Counted from the stretch's first letter, positions 33,805 to 46,074 are shown. The stretch: DNA of 46,448 nucleotides from Deltaproteobacteria bacterium (GCA_016931625.1 JAFGEK010000017.1:1-46448), one strand, 5' to 3'. A program made the numbers and translations. Notes: generated by a model from the sequence alone, not told the origin.

Positions 33805-36800
33805 TTACTCATTCACAGCGATACCTGGAAGATTAGATAGAAGTGGTCCTTCTCTATCTTCAAGAGTCATTTCATATTCTTCATCAGCTTCCAATAATTC
33901 TGGATCAACAACAGAAGCAAGACGCTTGTATCCTTCCAGACCTGTACCGGCAGGAATTAGTCTACCCATTAACACGTTTTCTTTAAGTCCTCGTAAACTA
34001 TCAATCTTCGCAGAAAGTGCTGCTTCTGTGAGTACTTTGGTGGTCTCTTGGAATGAAGAAGCAGACAAAAACGACTCGGTAGATAGCGATGCTTTAGTGA
34101 TACCTAATAACATAGGTTCACCTGTTGCAGGTCTTCCACCAGCAGTCATTACCTTTTCATTTTCTGCTTCAAATACTGTCTTCTCAACTTGTTCATCAAT
34201 TAAAAATGTAGTGTCACCAACATCTTTAATACGTACTCGCCTTAACATTTGACGAACAATTGTTTCAATGTGCTTATCGTTAATACGTACACCTTGTAAA
34301 CGGTATACTTCTTGAATTTCATCAACGAGATAACGACCAAGTTGTTTTTCGCCCAATACTCTTAAAATATCATGAGGATTTGCTGGTCCATCCATTAATG
34401 GATCACCAGCTTTAACTCGATCATTTTCTTGCACAGTTAAGTGTCTACCTTTAGGTACCAAATATTCAACTGGTTCACCTACATCAGGAATAATTACCAG
34501 TTTTCGTTTACCTTTTGTATCTTTGCCAAACTGCACCGTACCATCAATTTCAGAAATTAAAGCATGATCTTTCGGTTTACGTGCTTCAAATAGTTCTGCA
34601 ACACGAGGCAGACCGCCCGTGATATCTTTATCTTTTGTGGTTTCACGCGGTATCTTCGCGATAACATCACCCGCTTCAACCCTATCACCTTCAAGAACCG
34701 CGATATTCGCACCAATTGGTAAGAAATAACGCGCTTCATTATCGGTACCTATTATGCGTTGTGTCTCACCTTGATCATCTTTAATAGAAATACGCGGTCT
34801 AGTATCTTTGTCTTTTGATTCAATAATTCGTTTACGAGATAAACCGGTAACTTCATCAAGCGTTTCATTCATAGTAACGCCTTCGATAATGTCACCGAAT
34901 TTCACAATACCAGATGATTCAGTTAAAATTGGTACCGCAAATGGATCCCATTCACAAATAATTGCTCCAGCAGGAGTTTGAACGCCATCAGCAAATAAAA
35001 TCCTAGCACCATAATTAACTGAATAGCGTTCGCGCTCACGACCACCTTCATCCATAACAGCTATTTCACCATTGCGATTCATAACAACAATAGTGTTATC
35101 AGCTTTGGTGATAGTATTGAGATTTAGATATCTAATAATTCCGCCACCACGAGTCTCAAGAGTAGATTGTACGGCTCGTCCAGAGGCGATACCACCAATA
35201 TGGAAGGTACGCATTGTTAATTGCGTGCCTGGTTCGCCAATTGATTGTGCTGCAATTACACCAACTGTTTCACCTAAATTAACTTTGTGCCCGCGTGCTA
35301 AATCACGACCATAGCATTCAATACAAAGTCCACGCTTGGCTTGGCAAGTAAGGGGTGAACGTACTCTAACTTTTCTAATAGGTGAATCATTAATAATCGA
35401 AACTTTCGTTTCATCTATCTCATCACCAGCAGAAGCTATTACTTGGTCAGTATGTGGATGTACAATATCTTCTAATGCCACACGACCAAGAATACGATCA
35501 CCAAGAGGTTCGATAACTTCACCAGCTTCGACTAAGGTCTCGATTTCAATACCATCAAGAGTACCACAATCAAATTCAGAAATAACCGCATCCTGGGCAA
35601 CATCTACCAGTCTTCTTGTGAGATAACCAGAGTTTGCTGTTTTTAAGGCGGTATCTGCCAAACCTTTGCGCGCACCGTGCGTAGAGGTAAAGTATTCAAG
35701 CACGGTAAGACCTTCTCGGAAGTTAGCAGTAATTGGTGTTTCAATGATTTCTCCTGATGGTTTAGCCATTAAACCACGCATACCCGCTAACTGTTTTATT
35801 TGTTGACGTGAGCCACGTGCTCCCGAATCAGCCATCATAAAAATGGGGTTAAATGATGGCATCTTTTTCTGTTCATTTCTCTCAGAAGTTACGACCTCTG
35901 TGCTAATGCCAGTCATCAATTCATTTTCTAATTCTTCTGCGACACGTGACCAAATATCAATTACTTTATTGTAACGTTCACCGTCGGTAATAAGACCTTC
36001 AGTATATTGATTTTCAATCTCTTGAACTTGCTTTTGAGCGTTCTCTACAAATTCGTTCTTCCGTTTTGGTATTTCCATATCTTTGATGCAGATGGAGGTA
36101 CCAGCTTTTGTAGCATAACTATAGCCTAAGGTTCGAATGTGATCGGCTAAAAGCACTGTTTCTTTTTGACCACATTTACGGTAACAAATGTCAATAAGGG
36201 CACCTAATGCCTTCTTGTCCATTACTTTATTTACCAGTTCAAATGGCAATTCTTTTGGTATAATTTCGTATAAAAGAATACGCCCCACGGTAGTTTTTAT
36301 GCGTTTGCCATTTATTCGACAATCAATTGCAGCTTGAAGATCTATAACTTCATGGTCAAAAGCTGCTCTCACTTCATCAGGAGAAGCAAAACGCATACCT
36401 TCACCTTTTGTAAAAGCACGCTCACGAGTCATGTAATAACAACCAAGAACAATATCCTGTGACGGAACAATAATAGGACGTCCGTTTGCAGGGGATAAAA
36501 TGTTATTGGTTGACATCATTAAAACACGAGCTTCTAGTTGTGCTTCAACAGAAAGCGGTACGTGCACAGCCATTTGGTCGCCGTCGAAGTCGGCGTTAAA
36601 TGCGGTACAAACTAAAGGATGCAATTGAATCGCTTTACCTTCGATAAGAACCGGCTCAAATGCTTGAATACCTAATCTATGCAAAGTCGGAGCACGATTA
36701 AGCATAACCGGATGCTCGCGAATTACTTCATCTAAAATATCCCATACTTCCGGTTTCTCTTTTTCTACCATCTTCTTAGCGCTTTTAATGGTAGTTACAT

Positions 36801-37974
36801 ATCCTCTCTCTTCAAGCTTATTGTAGATAAATGGTTTAAATAACTCAAGAGCCATTATTTTAGGTATACCGCATTGATGAAGCTTTAATTCTGGACCAAC
36901 AACAATGACACTACGACCGCTGTAATCAACACGTTTTCCTAATAGGTTTTGACGAAAACGACCTTGTTTACCTTTGATCATATCGGATAGAGATTTTAAC
37001 GGTCGCTTATTAGGACCGGTTATACTCTTACCACGACGACCATTATCAAATAATGCATCAACTGCTTCCTGCAACATACGCTTTTCATTACGTATGATGA
37101 TTTCAGGTGCGTTGAGTTCTTGCAGACGTTTAAGACGATTATTACGATTGATAACTCGTCGATATAGGTCATTTAAATCTGAGGTTGCAAAACGACCACC
37201 ATCTAATGGTACCAATGGTCGTAAATCTGGCGGCAAAACCGGAATAACTTCGAGCATCATCCACTCGCATTTATTCTGGCTATCGCGTAATGCTTCACAA
37301 ACTTTTAGGCGTTTGGCATATTTTTTACGTTTTGCATCACTAGTGGTTGTGACCATATCTTCACGCAATTGTTTGCATAAAGCTTCTAAATCTGTAGCTT
37401 TTAACAAATCACGTATGGATTCACCGCCCATAGCTGCATTAAAAGATTCTGGGCCATATTTATCTATCAATTCATTATAATCATCTTCGTTAAGTAGTTG
37501 ACCGCGCTGAATCTCTTGAACTTGACCAGGATCCACTACTACAAATGCCTCACAGTATAGAACTTTTTCTAATTCTTTGAGGCTCATGTCGAGCACACAA
37601 CCGATTCGCGATGGCAATGAACGCAAAAACCAAATATGCGCAACCGGGGTGGCTAAATTAATATGGCCTAATCTTTCGCGTCGCACCTTTGATTGAATAA
37701 CTTCAACACCGCACTTTTCGCAAACTATACCGCGATGTTTCATGCGTTTATATTTGCCACAATTACATTCATAATCTTTTACTGGGCCAAATATTTTGGC
37801 ACAGAAAAGACCATCACGTTCTGGTTTGAACGTTCGATAGTTAATAGTCTCTGGTTTTTTAACTTCACCATGAGACCATTCTCGAATTTTATCAGGGCTC
37901 GCTATAGACACTCGAATAGAATCAAAATTAACTGGATCCTTCGGTTTCTCGAAAAATGAGAAGATGTCTTTCAC
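33805..37974 (-). CDS. rpoC: DNA-directed RNA polymerase subunit beta'
   Basis: This is the catalytic largest subunit of RNA polymerase, 1389 aa. The N-terminal zinc ribbon has C70, C72, C85 and C88, and the active-site loop [12 protein letters not shown] carries the Mg-binding aspartates. A second zinc site reads [15 protein letters not shown]. The start is GTG at 37974. It lies 66 bp after rpoB, with a small CCCTAAAAAGGG element in the spacer. The size is close to the E. coli protein (1407 aa). Confidence 0.99.
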   Translation of the reverse strand: MKDIFSFFEKPKDPVNFDSIRVSIASPDKIREWSHGEVKKPETINYRTFKPERDGLFCAKIFGPVKDYECNCGKYKRMKHRGIVCEKCGVEVIQSKVRRERLGHINLATPVAHIWFLRSLPSRIGCVLDMSLKELEKVLYCEAFVVVDPGQVQEIQRGQLLNEDDYNELIDKYGPESFNAAMGGESIRDLLKATDLEALCKQLREDMVTTTSDAKRKKYAKRLKVCEALRDSQNKCEWMMLEVIPVLPPDLRPLVPLDGGRFATSDLNDLYRRVINRNNRLKRLQELNAPEIIIRNEKRMLQEAVDALFDNGRRGKSITGPNKRPLKSLSDMIKGKQGRFRQNLLGKRVDYSGRSVIVVGPELKLHQCGIPKIMALELFKPFIYNKLEERGYVTTIKSAKKMVEKEKPEVWDILDEVIREHPVMLNRAPTLHRLGIQAFEPVLIEGKAIQLHPLVCTAFNADFDGDQMAVHVPLSVEAQLEARVLMMSTNNILSPANGRPIIVPSQDIVLGCYYMTRERAFTKGEGMRFASPDEVRAAFDHEVIDLQAAIDCRINGKRIKTTVGRILLYEIIPKELPFELVNKVMDKKALGALIDICYRKCGQKETVLLADHIRTLGYSYATKAGTSICIKDMEIPKRKNEFVENAQKQVQEIENQYTEGLITDGERYNKVIDIWSRVAEELENELMTGISTEVVTSERNEQKKMPSFNPIFMMADSGARGSRQQIKQLAGMRGLMAKPSGEIIETPITANFREGLTVLEYFTSTHGARKGLADTALKTANSGYLTRRLVDVAQDAVISEFDCGTLDGIEIETLVEAGEVIEPLGDRILGRVALEDIVHPHTDQVIASAGDEIDETKVSIINDSPIRKVRVRSPLTCQAKRGLCIECYGRDLARGHKVNLGETVGVIAAQSIGEPGTQLTMRTFHIGGIASGRAVQSTLETRGGGIIRYLNLNTITKADNTIVVMNRNGEIAVMDEGGRERERYSVNYGARILFADGVQTPAGAIICEWDPFAVPILTESSGIVKFGDIIEGVTMNETLDEVTGLSRKRIIESKDKDTRPRISIKDDQGETQRIIGTDNEARYFLPIGANIAVLEGDRVEAGDVIAKIPRETTKDKDITGGLPRVAELFEARKPKDHALISEIDGTVQFGKDTKGKRKLVIIPDVGEPVEYLVPKGRHLTVQENDRVKAGDPLMDGPANPHDILRVLGEKQLGRYLVDEIQEVYRLQGVRINDKHIETIVRQMLRRVRIKDVGDTTFLIDEQVEKTVFEAENEKVMTAGGRPATGEPMLLGITKASLSTESFLSASSFQETTKVLTEAALSAKIDSLRGLKENVLMGRLIPAGTGLEGYKRLASVVDPELLEADEEYEMTLEDREGPLLSNLPGIAVNE

Positions 37975-38040
37975 TTTGCGTCCGCTCCAATCTGCTTCAG
38001 CGCGTATCTATTTACTACTATCCCTTTTTAGGGTGTATCG

Positions 38041-41000
38041 TTAATTCACTGCATTGTTTGGCCGACTATCAACTGCAATTTGCGGTGTTGCTTGTTCTTT
38101 TTCTAAAAGCTCAATGTCTAAACATAGAGCCTGTAATTCTTTCATTAATACATTGAATGATTCAGGCACACCACATTCAAGAACGTTCTCCCCTTTTACA
38201 ATGGCCTCATACATCCGTGTACGACCTACAACATCGTCTGATTTAACAGTTAAGAATTCTTGAAGTGCATAAGAAGCGCCATAAGCTTCCATGGCCCAAA
38301 CTTCCATTTCGCCCAAACGTTGTCCACCAAATTGAGCCTTGCCTCCCAATGGCTGCTGCGTGACCAACGAATATGGCCCTATTGAACGGGCATGAATCTT
38401 ATCATCAACTAAATGATGAAGTTTAAGCATATACATTATTCCTACAGTCACATCATGCTCAAACGGCTCTCCAGTGCGTCCATCAAACAACATAGATTGA
38501 CCACGAATTGATAAACCTGCAGATTCAAGCACATTTTCTATTTCTTTTTCAGTTGCACCTTCAAAAACTGGAGAAGCAAAGTGCATACCGTTCTTAAGCT
38601 TCATGGCCATTCTTCGCGTATCGTCATCATCCAATTTTTCAATAAAATCCTGCTGTTCTTCATTATTAAATTGGCGTTTCAATTCGGCTTTAATTTGTTC
38701 AGTAGAATAGTTCTGCTCAATATAATCCTGTAATCTTTTACCGATAATTCGCGCCCCCCACCCTAAATGGGTTTCAAGTATTTGGCCGACATTCATACGT
38801 GAAGGCACGCCTAGTGGATTCAACACAATATCAACCGGGATTCCATCTACAGTATAAGGCATATCTTCAACAGGGAGAATACGGCTGATAACGCCTTTGT
38901 TACCATGACGCCCGGCCATTTTATCGCCAACTTGTAATTTGCGCTTGATGGCAAGATATACTTTCACCATCTTAATAACACCTGGGGCTAATTCGTCACC
39001 TTTTTTCAGGCGTGCAATTTTGTCACCAAAAGTAACCTTAACCAGAGCAACTCTTTCTTCAACAGATCGAAGAATAGCCTTTACCTGATCTTCTTTATCC
39101 TTATCATTAATATCTATTTCACCTAATAATTTACTACGTATTTGTTCAAGCAATTGCTCGCTTAAAATATCATCTTTCTGAATAATCACGTTACCATCAT
39201 CATCAATAACTCGACCGGCAGCTCTGCAATCTTTAAGTATGTTAATAATTTTACGACGAGCACTTTCTTTGACAATTTTTATCTCATCATTTTGGTCTTT
39301 TAATAGACGAGCTTCTTGCTCTTCTTCAATTTGTTGTGCACGCTCATCTTTATCAATACCTTTTCTAGCAAATACTTGTGCACCAATAACAGTACCCGAA
39401 ACACCAGGTGATACACGCAGCGAAGTATCACGAACATCACCAGCTTTTTCACCGAAAATAGCTCTAAGCAGTTTTTCTTCAGGAGATAATTGTGTTTCTC
39501 CTTTTGGTGTAATTTTACCGACTAAAATATCACCAGCTTTTACTTCAGCGCCAATACGTACTATGCCAGCTTCGTCGAGATCTTTAAGTGCTTCTTCTCC
39601 AACATTAGGAATATCTCTAGTGATCTCTTCTTTGCCAAGTTTGGTATCGCGAGCAATACACTCAAACTCTTCAATATGTATAGAAGTATAAAGGTCTTCT
39701 TTGACAACTCTTTCGCTAATTAAAATTGAATCTTCGAAATTATATCCTTGCCATGGCATAAAAGCTACTAGCAAATTTCTCCCTAGTGCTAATTCACCAC
39801 AATCAGTAGCTGGGCCATCAGCAATACAATCGCCAGCCTGTACTCGATCTCCACAACGAACAATAGGTTTTTGGTTTATACAAGTATTTTGATTTGAACG
39901 TTGGAATTTAGTAAGATTATAAATATCTACTTCAGCAGCAATATCAGTTGAATCTTCAATAGTGTCAGCTTTCACAACTATTCTTGTAGCATCAACAGAG
40001 TCTACAACACCTGAACGTCTTGCAGTTACGGTGACGCCAGAATCTCTAGCTACTTGTCTTTCAATACCAGTACCAACAAATGGTGCCTCAGCACGTAATA
40101 ATGGTACCGCTTGGCGCTGCATGTTTGAACCCATTAGTGCACGATTAGCGTCGTCATTTTCTAAAAATGGAATAAGTGCCGTAGCTACAGATACTAATTG
40201 TTTTGGAGAAACATCCATTAGACTCACATCTTCATTGCGAGCCATAATTGTGTCTCCACCTTTACGTGAAGCTACTAATGGTTCAGTAAACTTGCCTTCT
40301 TCATCAAGTTTTGAGTTTGCTTGTGCGATTATATGTTGCTCTTCTTGTAGCGCAGAATAGAATTCAACATCTTGCGTTACTTTACTGTCAGCAACGGTAC
40401 GATATGGGGTTTCAACAAATCCATATTCGTTAACTCGTGCAAATGTAGAAAGCGATGCAATAAGACCAATATTTGGCCCTTCAGGTGTTTCAATTGGACA
40501 TATTCGACCATAATGCGTTGGATGAACATCGCGGACTTCAAAGCCTGCTCTTTCGCGTGTAAGACCACCAGGACCTAAAGCGCTCAAACGACGCTTATGC
40601 GTTACTTCAGATAATGGGTTTGTTTGGTCCATAAACTGCGAAAGTTGAGAACTACCGAAGAACTCTTTTATAACTGCTGAAACTGGTTTAGCGTTAATGA
40701 GGTCATGAGGCATTAACGTTTCAATTTCTTGTAGAGACATGCGCTCACGAATAGCACGCTCCATACGAACCAAACCAACACGGAACTGATTTTCAAGCAA
40801 TTCGCCAACAGCTCGAACTCGACGATTACCTAAATGATCGATGTCATCAACAGATCCTTTGCCATTCTTAAGATCAAGTAAATATCTTACAACTTCAAGA
40901 ATATCTTTTTTAGTAAGAACCGTGTTATCAATTGGTTCTTCAAGAGCAAATTTATGGTTAAGTTTTAATCTACCAACTTTTGATAAATCATATCTCTCTG

Positions 41001-42204
41001 GATTGAAGAAAAGATTATCAAACAAATTTCTGGCAGTATCAATTGTTGGCGGATCACCAGGACGTAAACGACGATAAATCTCTAAAATCGATTCTTCTTG
41101 ATTTTCAACTTTATCAACAAGCAATGTGTCTCTAAGATAAGAACCAACATTTAGACCATCAATAAATAACACTTTAAATTGCGTAATATTATGTTCACGC
41201 AATTCTTCTATTTTTACACTAGTGACGGTCTCATTTGTTTGTAAAATAACTTCGCCAGTTGTTTCATCAATAACATCCTCAGCAGACACGGTGCCGACGA
41301 CGTCTTCAGGTTCTATTGAAATACGTTCAATATTAGCTGTTTGGATTAATTTTATGGTTGAGCGAGTGAATTTTCGATTCTTACGAACTAATATTTCTCG
41401 AGTTTCTGGATGACGAATGTCACGAGTAGCTCTTTGCCCAAGCAATAGGCTAATATCAACTGATTTTTCAAATTTATCTTTGCCAAGAATAAAGACAGTC
41501 TCAGTATCGTAATAGTAATCTAATAACTCTTTGGTGGAGTAACCCAAAGCTTTTAATAATACCGTTGCAGGCAGTTTTCTTCTCCGGTCGATACGTACAT
41601 GCAAAATATCTTTAGTATCAAACTCAAAATCTAACCAGCTACCTCTATTAGGTATAATGCGTGCGCTGTATAGTAGTTTACCGGTGCTTCCGGTCTTTGA
41701 TTTATCCTGACCTACAAAGAAAAATGCACCTGGAGAACGATGTAATTGCGAAACAATAACACGCTCTGTTCCATTTATAATAAAGGTGCCATGCTCGGTC
41801 ATTAGAGGTATTTCACCAAAATAGACATCTTGTTCTTTAACCGAGCGGATGGTCTGCTGTCCGGTAACCTCGTCTTTTTCCCAGACAATTAGACGAATCG
41901 ATACCTTCATCGGTGCGGCATATGTCATACCACGCTGATGACATTCATAAACATCGTATTTAGGTTGATCGATTTCGTATTTGACAAAATCTAACGAAGC
42001 GGTGTCATTAAAATCCTTTATAGGAAAAACACGTCTAAATACCGCCTGCAACCCAGTATCTTCTCGCTTAGCGGGATCAACTTCAAGCTGCAAAAATTTG
42101 TCATAACTACGCTTTTGGATATCGATAAGGTTTGGGATCGCAATGAGACTATCGATCTTGGCGAAACTCTTACGTATCCGAAAATTGTCTTGGATTTGAG
42201 CCAT
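38041..42204 (-). CDS. rpoB: DNA-directed RNA polymerase subunit beta
   Basis: This is the second-largest RNA polymerase subunit, 1387 aa. The rifampicin pocket [17 protein letters not shown] followed by [13 protein letters not shown] keeps the residues usual in sensitive enzymes (Asp516, His526 and Ser531 equivalents). [15 protein letters not shown] and [10 protein letters not shown] are universal. Thr replaces the common Asn two residues after Asp516. The start is ATG at 42204 with AAGGAGCG a few bases upstream. It is separated from rplL by 398 bp. Confidence 0.99.
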   Translation of the reverse strand: MAQIQDNFRIRKSFAKIDSLIAIPNLIDIQKRSYDKFLQLEVDPAKREDTGLQAVFRRVFPIKDFNDTASLDFVKYEIDQPKYDVYECHQRGMTYAAPMKVSIRLIVWEKDEVTGQQTIRSVKEQDVYFGEIPLMTEHGTFIINGTERVIVSQLHRSPGAFFFVGQDKSKTGSTGKLLYSARIIPNRGSWLDFEFDTKDILHVRIDRRRKLPATVLLKALGYSTKELLDYYYDTETVFILGKDKFEKSVDISLLLGQRATRDIRHPETREILVRKNRKFTRSTIKLIQTANIERISIEPEDVVGTVSAEDVIDETTGEVILQTNETVTSVKIEELREHNITQFKVLFIDGLNVGSYLRDTLLVDKVENQEESILEIYRRLRPGDPPTIDTARNLFDNLFFNPERYDLSKVGRLKLNHKFALEEPIDNTVLTKKDILEVVRYLLDLKNGKGSVDDIDHLGNRRVRAVGELLENQFRVGLVRMERAIRERMSLQEIETLMPHDLINAKPVSAVIKEFFGSSQLSQFMDQTNPLSEVTHKRRLSALGPGGLTRERAGFEVRDVHPTHYGRICPIETPEGPNIGLIASLSTFARVNEYGFVETPYRTVADSKVTQDVEFYSALQEEQHIIAQANSKLDEEGKFTEPLVASRKGGDTIMARNEDVSLMDVSPKQLVSVATALIPFLENDDANRALMGSNMQRQAVPLLRAEAPFVGTGIERQVARDSGVTVTARRSGVVDSVDATRIVVKADTIEDSTDIAAEVDIYNLTKFQRSNQNTCINQKPIVRCGDRVQAGDCIADGPATDCGELALGRNLLVAFMPWQGYNFEDSILISERVVKEDLYTSIHIEEFECIARDTKLGKEEITRDIPNVGEEALKDLDEAGIVRIGAEVKAGDILVGKITPKGETQLSPEEKLLRAIFGEKAGDVRDTSLRVSPGVSGTVIGAQVFARKGIDKDERAQQIEEEQEARLLKDQNDEIKIVKESARRKIINILKDCRAAGRVIDDDGNVIIQKDDILSEQLLEQIRSKLLGEIDINDKDKEDQVKAILRSVEERVALVKVTFGDKIARLKKGDELAPGVIKMVKVYLAIKRKLQVGDKMAGRHGNKGVISRILPVEDMPYTVDGIPVDIVLNPLGVPSRMNVGQILETHLGWGARIIGKRLQDYIEQNYSTEQIKAELKRQFNNEEQQDFIEKLDDDDTRRMAMKLKNGMHFASPVFEGATEKEIENVLESAGLSIRGQSMLFDGRTGEPFEHDVTVGIMYMLKLHHLVDDKIHARSIGPYSLVTQQPLGGKAQFGGQRLGEMEVWAMEAYGASYALQEFLTVKSDDVVGRTRMYEAIVKGENVLECGVPESFNVLMKELQALCLDIELLEKEQATPQIAVDSRPNNAVN

Positions 42205-42363
42205 TCGTTAGAGCGCTCCTTAAGATGCGTTCTGGCTGCAAAAAAGCAGTTCGTCTTTCGCATGCGTATGGCCGTGAAGCACACCCTTCGGCCAGTTACT
42301 TTCAATTGGTGGCTTCACCACAATTTTGCCTTCTCTTATTGGTTCACCCAGCACCGGTGTTTA

Positions 42364-42402
42364 TTAGAAATATCTCTCAGATCACACTCTTGATATTTCT
42401 AA
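42364..42402 (-). promoter_or_regulatory. 11-bp perfect inverted repeat in the rplL-rpoB spacer
   Basis: TTAGAAATATC (42364-42374) and GATATTTCTAA (42392-42402) are perfect complements around a 17-nt loop. No T-run follows on the minus strand, so it is more likely an RNA-processing or attenuation element than a terminator. E. coli has an RNase III processing site in the same spacer, which is the nearest precedent. Confidence 0.45.
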
Positions 42403-42547
42403 AAAACCAGTGCCATAATTAACCAAGCATACATAAAGCTTATATATGGCAAACATAATTCTCGCCAGTTGCTTTATAATGCTTCATTTTCAAACCGCGC
42501 CAATTTTATAAATAAAAATTGACCACGGCAGAAGGCATTAACTCACC

Positions 42548-42580
42548 ACGATAACGAAGGTATTTATGCTACGTTATCGT
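42548..42580 (-). promoter_or_regulatory. 9-bp perfect inverted repeat just after rplL
   Basis: ACGATAACG (42548-42556) and CGTTATCGT (42572-42580) enclose 15 nt, starting 22 bp beyond the rplL stop. This second stem of the 398-bp rplL-rpoB spacer could be a partial terminator or a cleavage site that sets the ratio of ribosomal protein to polymerase messages. No poly-T run follows. Confidence 0.45.
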
Positions 42581-42602
42581 AGTACTTGACCACAACCAAT
42601 TT

Positions 42603-43010
42603 TTACGCCTTGATTTCCACTTTAGCGCCAGCTGCTTCAAGTTTCTTTTTGAGTTCTTCAGCATCCTTCTTTGGTAGTGCTTCTTTGACGGTCTTTGGTG
42701 CACCATCAACAAGGTCTTTTGCCTCTTTGAGACCAAGACCAGTAACTGCACGGACCTCTTTAATGACTTGAATTTTGTTAGAGCCAGCATCTATCAAAAT
42801 GACATTAAACTCTGTTGGCTCTTCTGCAGCTACCGGAGCTGCGGCAGCCATAGGACCAGATGCCATCACTACACCACCAGATGCCGCTTCAAGACCATGC
42901 TCTTCTTTCAAATAATCACCAAGCTCTTTAGCTTGTAAAAGCGTGAGCTTAACAATTTTCTCACCGAGGTCCTTAATCTCGGGATTCCAGTTACGTGCTG
43001 CCTCTGCCAT
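42603..43010 (-). CDS. rplL: 50S ribosomal protein L7/L12
   Basis: This is the stalk protein that recruits translation factors. The 135-aa protein has an N-terminal dimerisation domain, an Ala/Met/Gly hinge (about 45-68) and the C-terminal domain [20 protein letters not shown] with [16 protein letters not shown]. It is slightly longer than the usual 120-128 aa because of the N-terminal [14 protein letters not shown] stretch. The ATG at 43010 has GGAGTAGG upstream. It lies 154 bp after rplJ. Confidence 0.98.
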   Translation of the reverse strand: MAEAARNWNPEIKDLGEKIVKLTLLQAKELGDYLKEEHGLEAASGGVVMASGPMAAAAPVAAEEPTEFNVILIDAGSNKIQVIKEVRAVTGLGLKEAKDLVDGAPKTVKEALPKKDAEELKKKLEAAGAKVEIKA

Positions 43011-43075
43011 GACCTACTCCTTTTGCCTCAATTCTTCGCAAAGCGTTTGCATAAGCTATTTTTTTTGCTTGTGCG

Positions 43076-43091
43076 GAAACGCTTGCGTTTC
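43076..43091 (-). promoter_or_regulatory. Perfect 7-bp hairpin in the rplJ-rplL spacer
   Basis: GAAACGC and GCGTTTC flank a two-base centre. A real loop would open the closing pair. Such a stem within the 154-bp spacer may slow decay or separate rplL translation, since L12 is needed in excess over L10. No motif class was recognised. Confidence 0.35.
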
Positions 43092-43164
43092 TTTGGTTCA
43101 CTTCTGTTAAAATAATTAAAAATTTCTGCACAATACTAAACTTGTGCCTATCTCTTTATGACGC

Positions 43165-43695
43165 CTATGCAGTTGGCTCTTCCTCCTTCGCCTTCTTTTC
43201 AACTGCTCCAACTATACGTCCAGCCGGACTCTTAATTTGAGCCAGCAGATTACGCGCAGGACCAAGGGCCATTCCTACTATTTGCGTCACCATCTCGCGC
43301 TTACTTGGCATCTGCGCGAGCGCTTCAGTTTGATTTGATGAGATGGCTTTCTTGTCAAGAATGCCACCTTTAATACGTACATGTTTCGAATCTTTTGTGA
43401 AATCAACAGCAAGCTTTGCTGTGACCACCGGATCCGAAAATCCAACAATTACACCTGTAGGCGACCCTTTTAAAAACTTAGAAGCTTCTTCTGCTTCAGT
43501 TCCTATTAGAGCCCTAGCCATTAATGTATTTTTAACAACTTTATACTTGATATCAGCGGCGCGAGCTTTCTTTCTAATAGACTCAACTTCAGCCACGGTT
43601 AAACCGGTGTAATCGAGAAAAACCACGCCTTCCGCTTTGGCGATATCCTCTTTAATCTCTTTTACAAATTGTTCTTTTTGTTCTTGCTGAATCAT
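43165..43695 (-). CDS. rplJ: 50S ribosomal protein L10
   Basis: This is the stalk base protein that binds L12 dimers and 23S rRNA, 176 aa. The N-terminal KEDIAKAEGVVFLDYTGLTV and YKVVKNTLMARAL segments are characteristic, and PSKREMVTQIVGMALGPARN starts the C-terminal L12-binding helix. It begins 3 bp after the rplA stop, leaving no room for an L10 leader of the common bacterial kind. Autoregulation, if present, must act further upstream. Confidence 0.98.
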   Translation of the reverse strand: MIQQEQKEQFVKEIKEDIAKAEGVVFLDYTGLTVAEVESIRKKARAADIKYKVVKNTLMARALIGTEAEEASKFLKGSPTGVIVGFSDPVVTAKLAVDFTKDSKHVRIKGGILDKKAISSNQTEALAQMPSKREMVTQIVGMALGPARNLLAQIKSPAGRIVGAVEKKAKEEEPTA

Positions 43696-43698
43696 AGC

Positions 43699-44409
43699 TT
43701 ACTCGCGTCCCAGGCCGATCATTGCCTTTGCTGGATCGATTTTGATTCCAGGACCCATAGTGCTCGAGAGCGATACTGAAAGGAGATAATTACCCTTTGC
43801 AGTTTGGGGCTTGGCTTTAATAATAGAATCTAACAAGGAACGAAAATTCTGCTCTAGTTTTTCTGTATCAAAGCTTAGCTTCCCAATAGCACAATGAATG
43901 ATACCTGCTTTTTCAATACGATACTCAATACGGCCAGCCTTTTGTTCTTTTATCGTACGAGCAACATCTAATGTTACCGTACCGACTTTTGGATTAGGCA
44001 TTAAGCCACGCGGACCTAAAATTTTTGCAATAGGTCCGATTTTGGGCATCATATCTGGTGTAGCAACACAAGCATCAAAATCAAGCCATCCACCCTTAAT
44101 TTTCTCAACTAGGTCCTCTGCCCCGACAAAATCTGCGCCAGCCTCTTTCGCCTCGATTTCTTTTTCACCTTTAGCGAAAACTAAAACACGTATCGTTTTT
44201 CCAGTACCATTAGGCAGTGAAACAACACCACGGACCATTTGGTCTGATTTTTTTGGGTCTACCCCTAAGCGAATAGCAACATCAACAGATTCATTGAATT
44301 TAGCTGTTTTTACAGATTTTAAAATCGAGAAAGCTTCTGTAACTTCATACCTCTTAAGTCGGTCAAACTTCTCGGCGTTAGCAACATAACGCTTACTGAG
44401 TTTAGCCAT
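43699..44409 (-). CDS. rplA: 50S ribosomal protein L1
   Basis: This protein forms the L1 stalk of the large subunit and often represses its own operon by binding the mRNA. It is 236 aa. The family stretch [13 protein letters not shown] is recognisable as [17 protein letters not shown], and [10 protein letters not shown] begins the protein. I chose ATG at 44409, preceded by GAGAGG six bases upstream; an in-frame ATG at 44466 would add an unusual 19-residue extension. It is 118 bp after rplK. Confidence 0.97.
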   Translation of the reverse strand: MAKLSKRYVANAEKFDRLKRYEVTEAFSILKSVKTAKFNESVDVAIRLGVDPKKSDQMVRGVVSLPNGTGKTIRVLVFAKGEKEIEAKEAGADFVGAEDLVEKIKGGWLDFDACVATPDMMPKIGPIAKILGPRGLMPNPKVGTVTLDVARTIKEQKAGRIEYRIEKAGIIHCAIGKLSFDTEKLEQNFRSLLDSIIKAKPQTAKGNYLLSVSLSSTMGPGIKIDPAKAMIGLGRE

Positions 44410-44439
44410 TAAACACCTCTCTTTGCAGTCAGTTCGGCA

Positions 44440-44510
44440 CGTAAAATATTTACGGGCCTCCTGCATAACGACGTTAATACTTAAAACATTGATGTATTAA
44501 CTATTAACGT
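44440..44510 (-). promoter_or_regulatory. rplK-rplA spacer with mutually exclusive helices
   Basis: ACGTTAATA (44471-44479) pairs with TATTAACGT (44502-44510). The overlapping GTTAATAC (44473-44480) pairs instead with GTATTAAC (44494-44501). Only one can form. A further CGTAAA-ATA-TTTACG hairpin (44440-44454) lies nearer rplA. L1 can regulate its mRNA through an rRNA-like fold; whether this is such a target cannot be decided by eye. Confidence 0.4.
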
Positions 44511-44527
44511 AGTACCTTTATAATTTC

Positions 44528-44971
44528 CTATCCGCGAACTTCAAGCCCCATACTCTTTGCCGTACCTTCAATTATGCGAATAGCACCAGGAAGATCTTTG
44601 GCATTAAGATCAGGCATTTTAATTTTTGCTACTTCTTCCACTTGGGCTCGAGTTATCACACCAATCTTGGTTTTATTTGGTTCTTTAGAACCAGCACCTG
44701 GTTTCTTGGTAGTCTTTAACCCTGCAGCTTTTTTAAGCAAAATCGAAGCAGGTGGTGTTTTAGTAATAAAGCTAAATGATCTATCAGCATAGACAGTAAT
44801 TAAAACCGGTATAATCATATCACCGTCTTTTGCTGTCTTAGCATTAAATTCTTTACAAAACCCCATAATATTAACACCATGTTGACCTAAAGCTGGACCA
44901 ACAGGTGGCGATGGGGTCGCTTTACCAGCGGGGATCTGTAATTTCACATAACCTGCAATTTTTTTAGCCAT
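44528..44971 (-). CDS. rplK: 50S ribosomal protein L11
   Basis: This protein forms the GTPase-associated centre with 23S rRNA, 147 aa. The proline-rich hinge [20 protein letters not shown] and [14 protein letters not shown] are conserved. It starts immediately after the nusG stop (TAAATG on the minus strand), so the two are probably translationally linked. No deviation from the usual length. Confidence 0.98.
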   Translation of the reverse strand: MAKKIAGYVKLQIPAGKATPSPPVGPALGQHGVNIMGFCKEFNAKTAKDGDMIIPVLITVYADRSFSFITKTPPASILLKKAAGLKTTKKPGAGSKEPNKTKIGVITRAQVEEVAKIKMPDLNAKDLPGAIRIIEGTAKSMGLEVRG

Positions 44972-45601
44972 TTAAGCCTTCTCCACCTGAACAAACTCAA
45001 GCTCAACTGGTGTCGCACGCCCAAAAATCGATACCAGAACCCGCACTTTTGATTTCTCAGCATTAACTGCGTCAACAACGCCATTGAAATTTTGAAACGG
45101 ACCGTCAATCACACGCACATTTTCACCATCTTCAAACTTAACTCTGGGTTTAGGCTTGAGCGTTCCCTCGTCAATTTGTCGCGTTAATCTTCTTACTTCA
45201 CTCTCTGGCACTGCTGGTGGTTGTGTAGCGCCACCAACAAATCCTGTAATTTTGGGAGTCGACTTAACAAGATGCCAGGTATCTTCATTAAGCTCCATCT
45301 GTACTAGCATATAGCCAGGAAAAAATTTGCGCTTCGTAGTTCTCTTTTGCCCACCTTTTACTAGTTCAACAACATTTTCGGTGGGTATAAGTACTTCACC
45401 GAATTTATCAGTCAGATTAAACTGACGGATACGCTCCTCAAGGCTCTTTTTCGCACGGTTTTCGTAGCCTGAATAAGTATGGACTACATACCATTTAAAA
45501 CTCGGATTTGTCACCTCAGATTTAACTTCGGTTGACATCTCTTCCGAGTTTTTAAGCGCCATCTCTTCAGTACCGTCCGCTTCCAGCTCGCGGTCCGCCA
45601 T
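44972..45601 (-). CDS. nusG: Transcription termination/antitermination protein NusG
   Basis: This RNA polymerase-binding factor couples transcription to translation. The NGN domain starts at KWYVVHTYSGYENRAKKSL and includes KRKFFPGYMLVQM. The KOW domain is at the C-terminus (GENVRVIDGPFQNFNGVV). I chose ATG at 45601, with AGGA upstream, giving 209 aa. An in-frame TTG at 45667 would overlap secE and is unlikely. An acidic N-terminal extension of about 30 residues precedes the NGN domain. Confidence 0.96.
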   Translation of the reverse strand: MADRELEADGTEEMALKNSEEMSTEVKSEVTNPSFKWYVVHTYSGYENRAKKSLEERIRQFNLTDKFGEVLIPTENVVELVKGGQKRTTKRKFFPGYMLVQMELNEDTWHLVKSTPKITGFVGGATQPPAVPESEVRRLTRQIDEGTLKPKPRVKFEDGENVRVIDGPFQNFNGVVDAVNAEKSKVRVLVSIFGRATPVELEFVQVEKA

Positions 45602-45647
45602 AGTAGTTCCTATCCCAAGTGCCACAGCAGCATTTGCTACCCGCAGC

Positions 45648-46040
45648 TTAGCTCGGGTTAACTCCAAGTATAAAGTTAGTCAATGACAACCATATGGCGT
45701 CAAAGATGCCTAAATAAACCGAACAAATTAGCACTGCAACTAATACCACAATAGTTGCATTGCCAGTCTCTTCACGCGAAGGCCAAGAAACTTTTGATAA
45801 TTCATCAACAACCTCATTGGCGAGTTTAAAAGTATGCGCATGTTTCAATACAAACACGGCACTACCAAATGCTACGCTAAAAGCTATTATGCGCGTTAGC
45901 GTCATTTCCCTAGCAAATAATGACGCATCATCCCAATCTAGCTGCACCCAGACCCATGACAGTCCATGTGACAACGATACTGCGGCAAACACAGCCAATA
46001 TCAGAATGCCAACCACTACGTATCGAGTTCTTGTGCCCAT
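45648..46040 (-). CDS. secE: Preprotein translocase subunit SecE
   Basis: This is a small SecYEG subunit, 130 aa. It has three hydrophobic helices (about 7-31, 50-65, 96-122), like E. coli SecE and unlike the single-helix form. The conserved amphipathic region ANEVVDELSKVSWPSREET precedes the last helix. It is placed between trnW and nusG in the standard order. Start ATG 46040. Confidence 0.96.
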   Translation of the reverse strand: MGTRTRYVVVGILILAVFAAVSLSHGLSWVWVQLDWDDASLFAREMTLTRIIAFSVAFGSAVFVLKHAHTFKLANEVVDELSKVSWPSREETGNATIVVLVAVLICSVYLGIFDAIWLSLTNFILGVNPS

Positions 46041-46074
46041 GTGGTCTTGTAAATACCTTTCAAGTTTAAAATCT

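Noticed and set aside
36974-37480. 168-codon plus-strand frame inside rpoC.
   Set aside because: It is fully antisense to a universally conserved region of rpoC. Long antisense frames are common there and the protein has no family character.
38041-42204. Looked for rifampicin-resistance changes in rpoB.
   Set aside because: The Asp516, His526 and Ser531 equivalents are the usual sensitive residues; the Asn-to-Thr change after Asp516 is not a known resistance position to me.
43696-43698. Expected L10 leader RNA before rplJ.
   Set aside because: Only 3 bp separate rplA and rplJ, so no leader fits.
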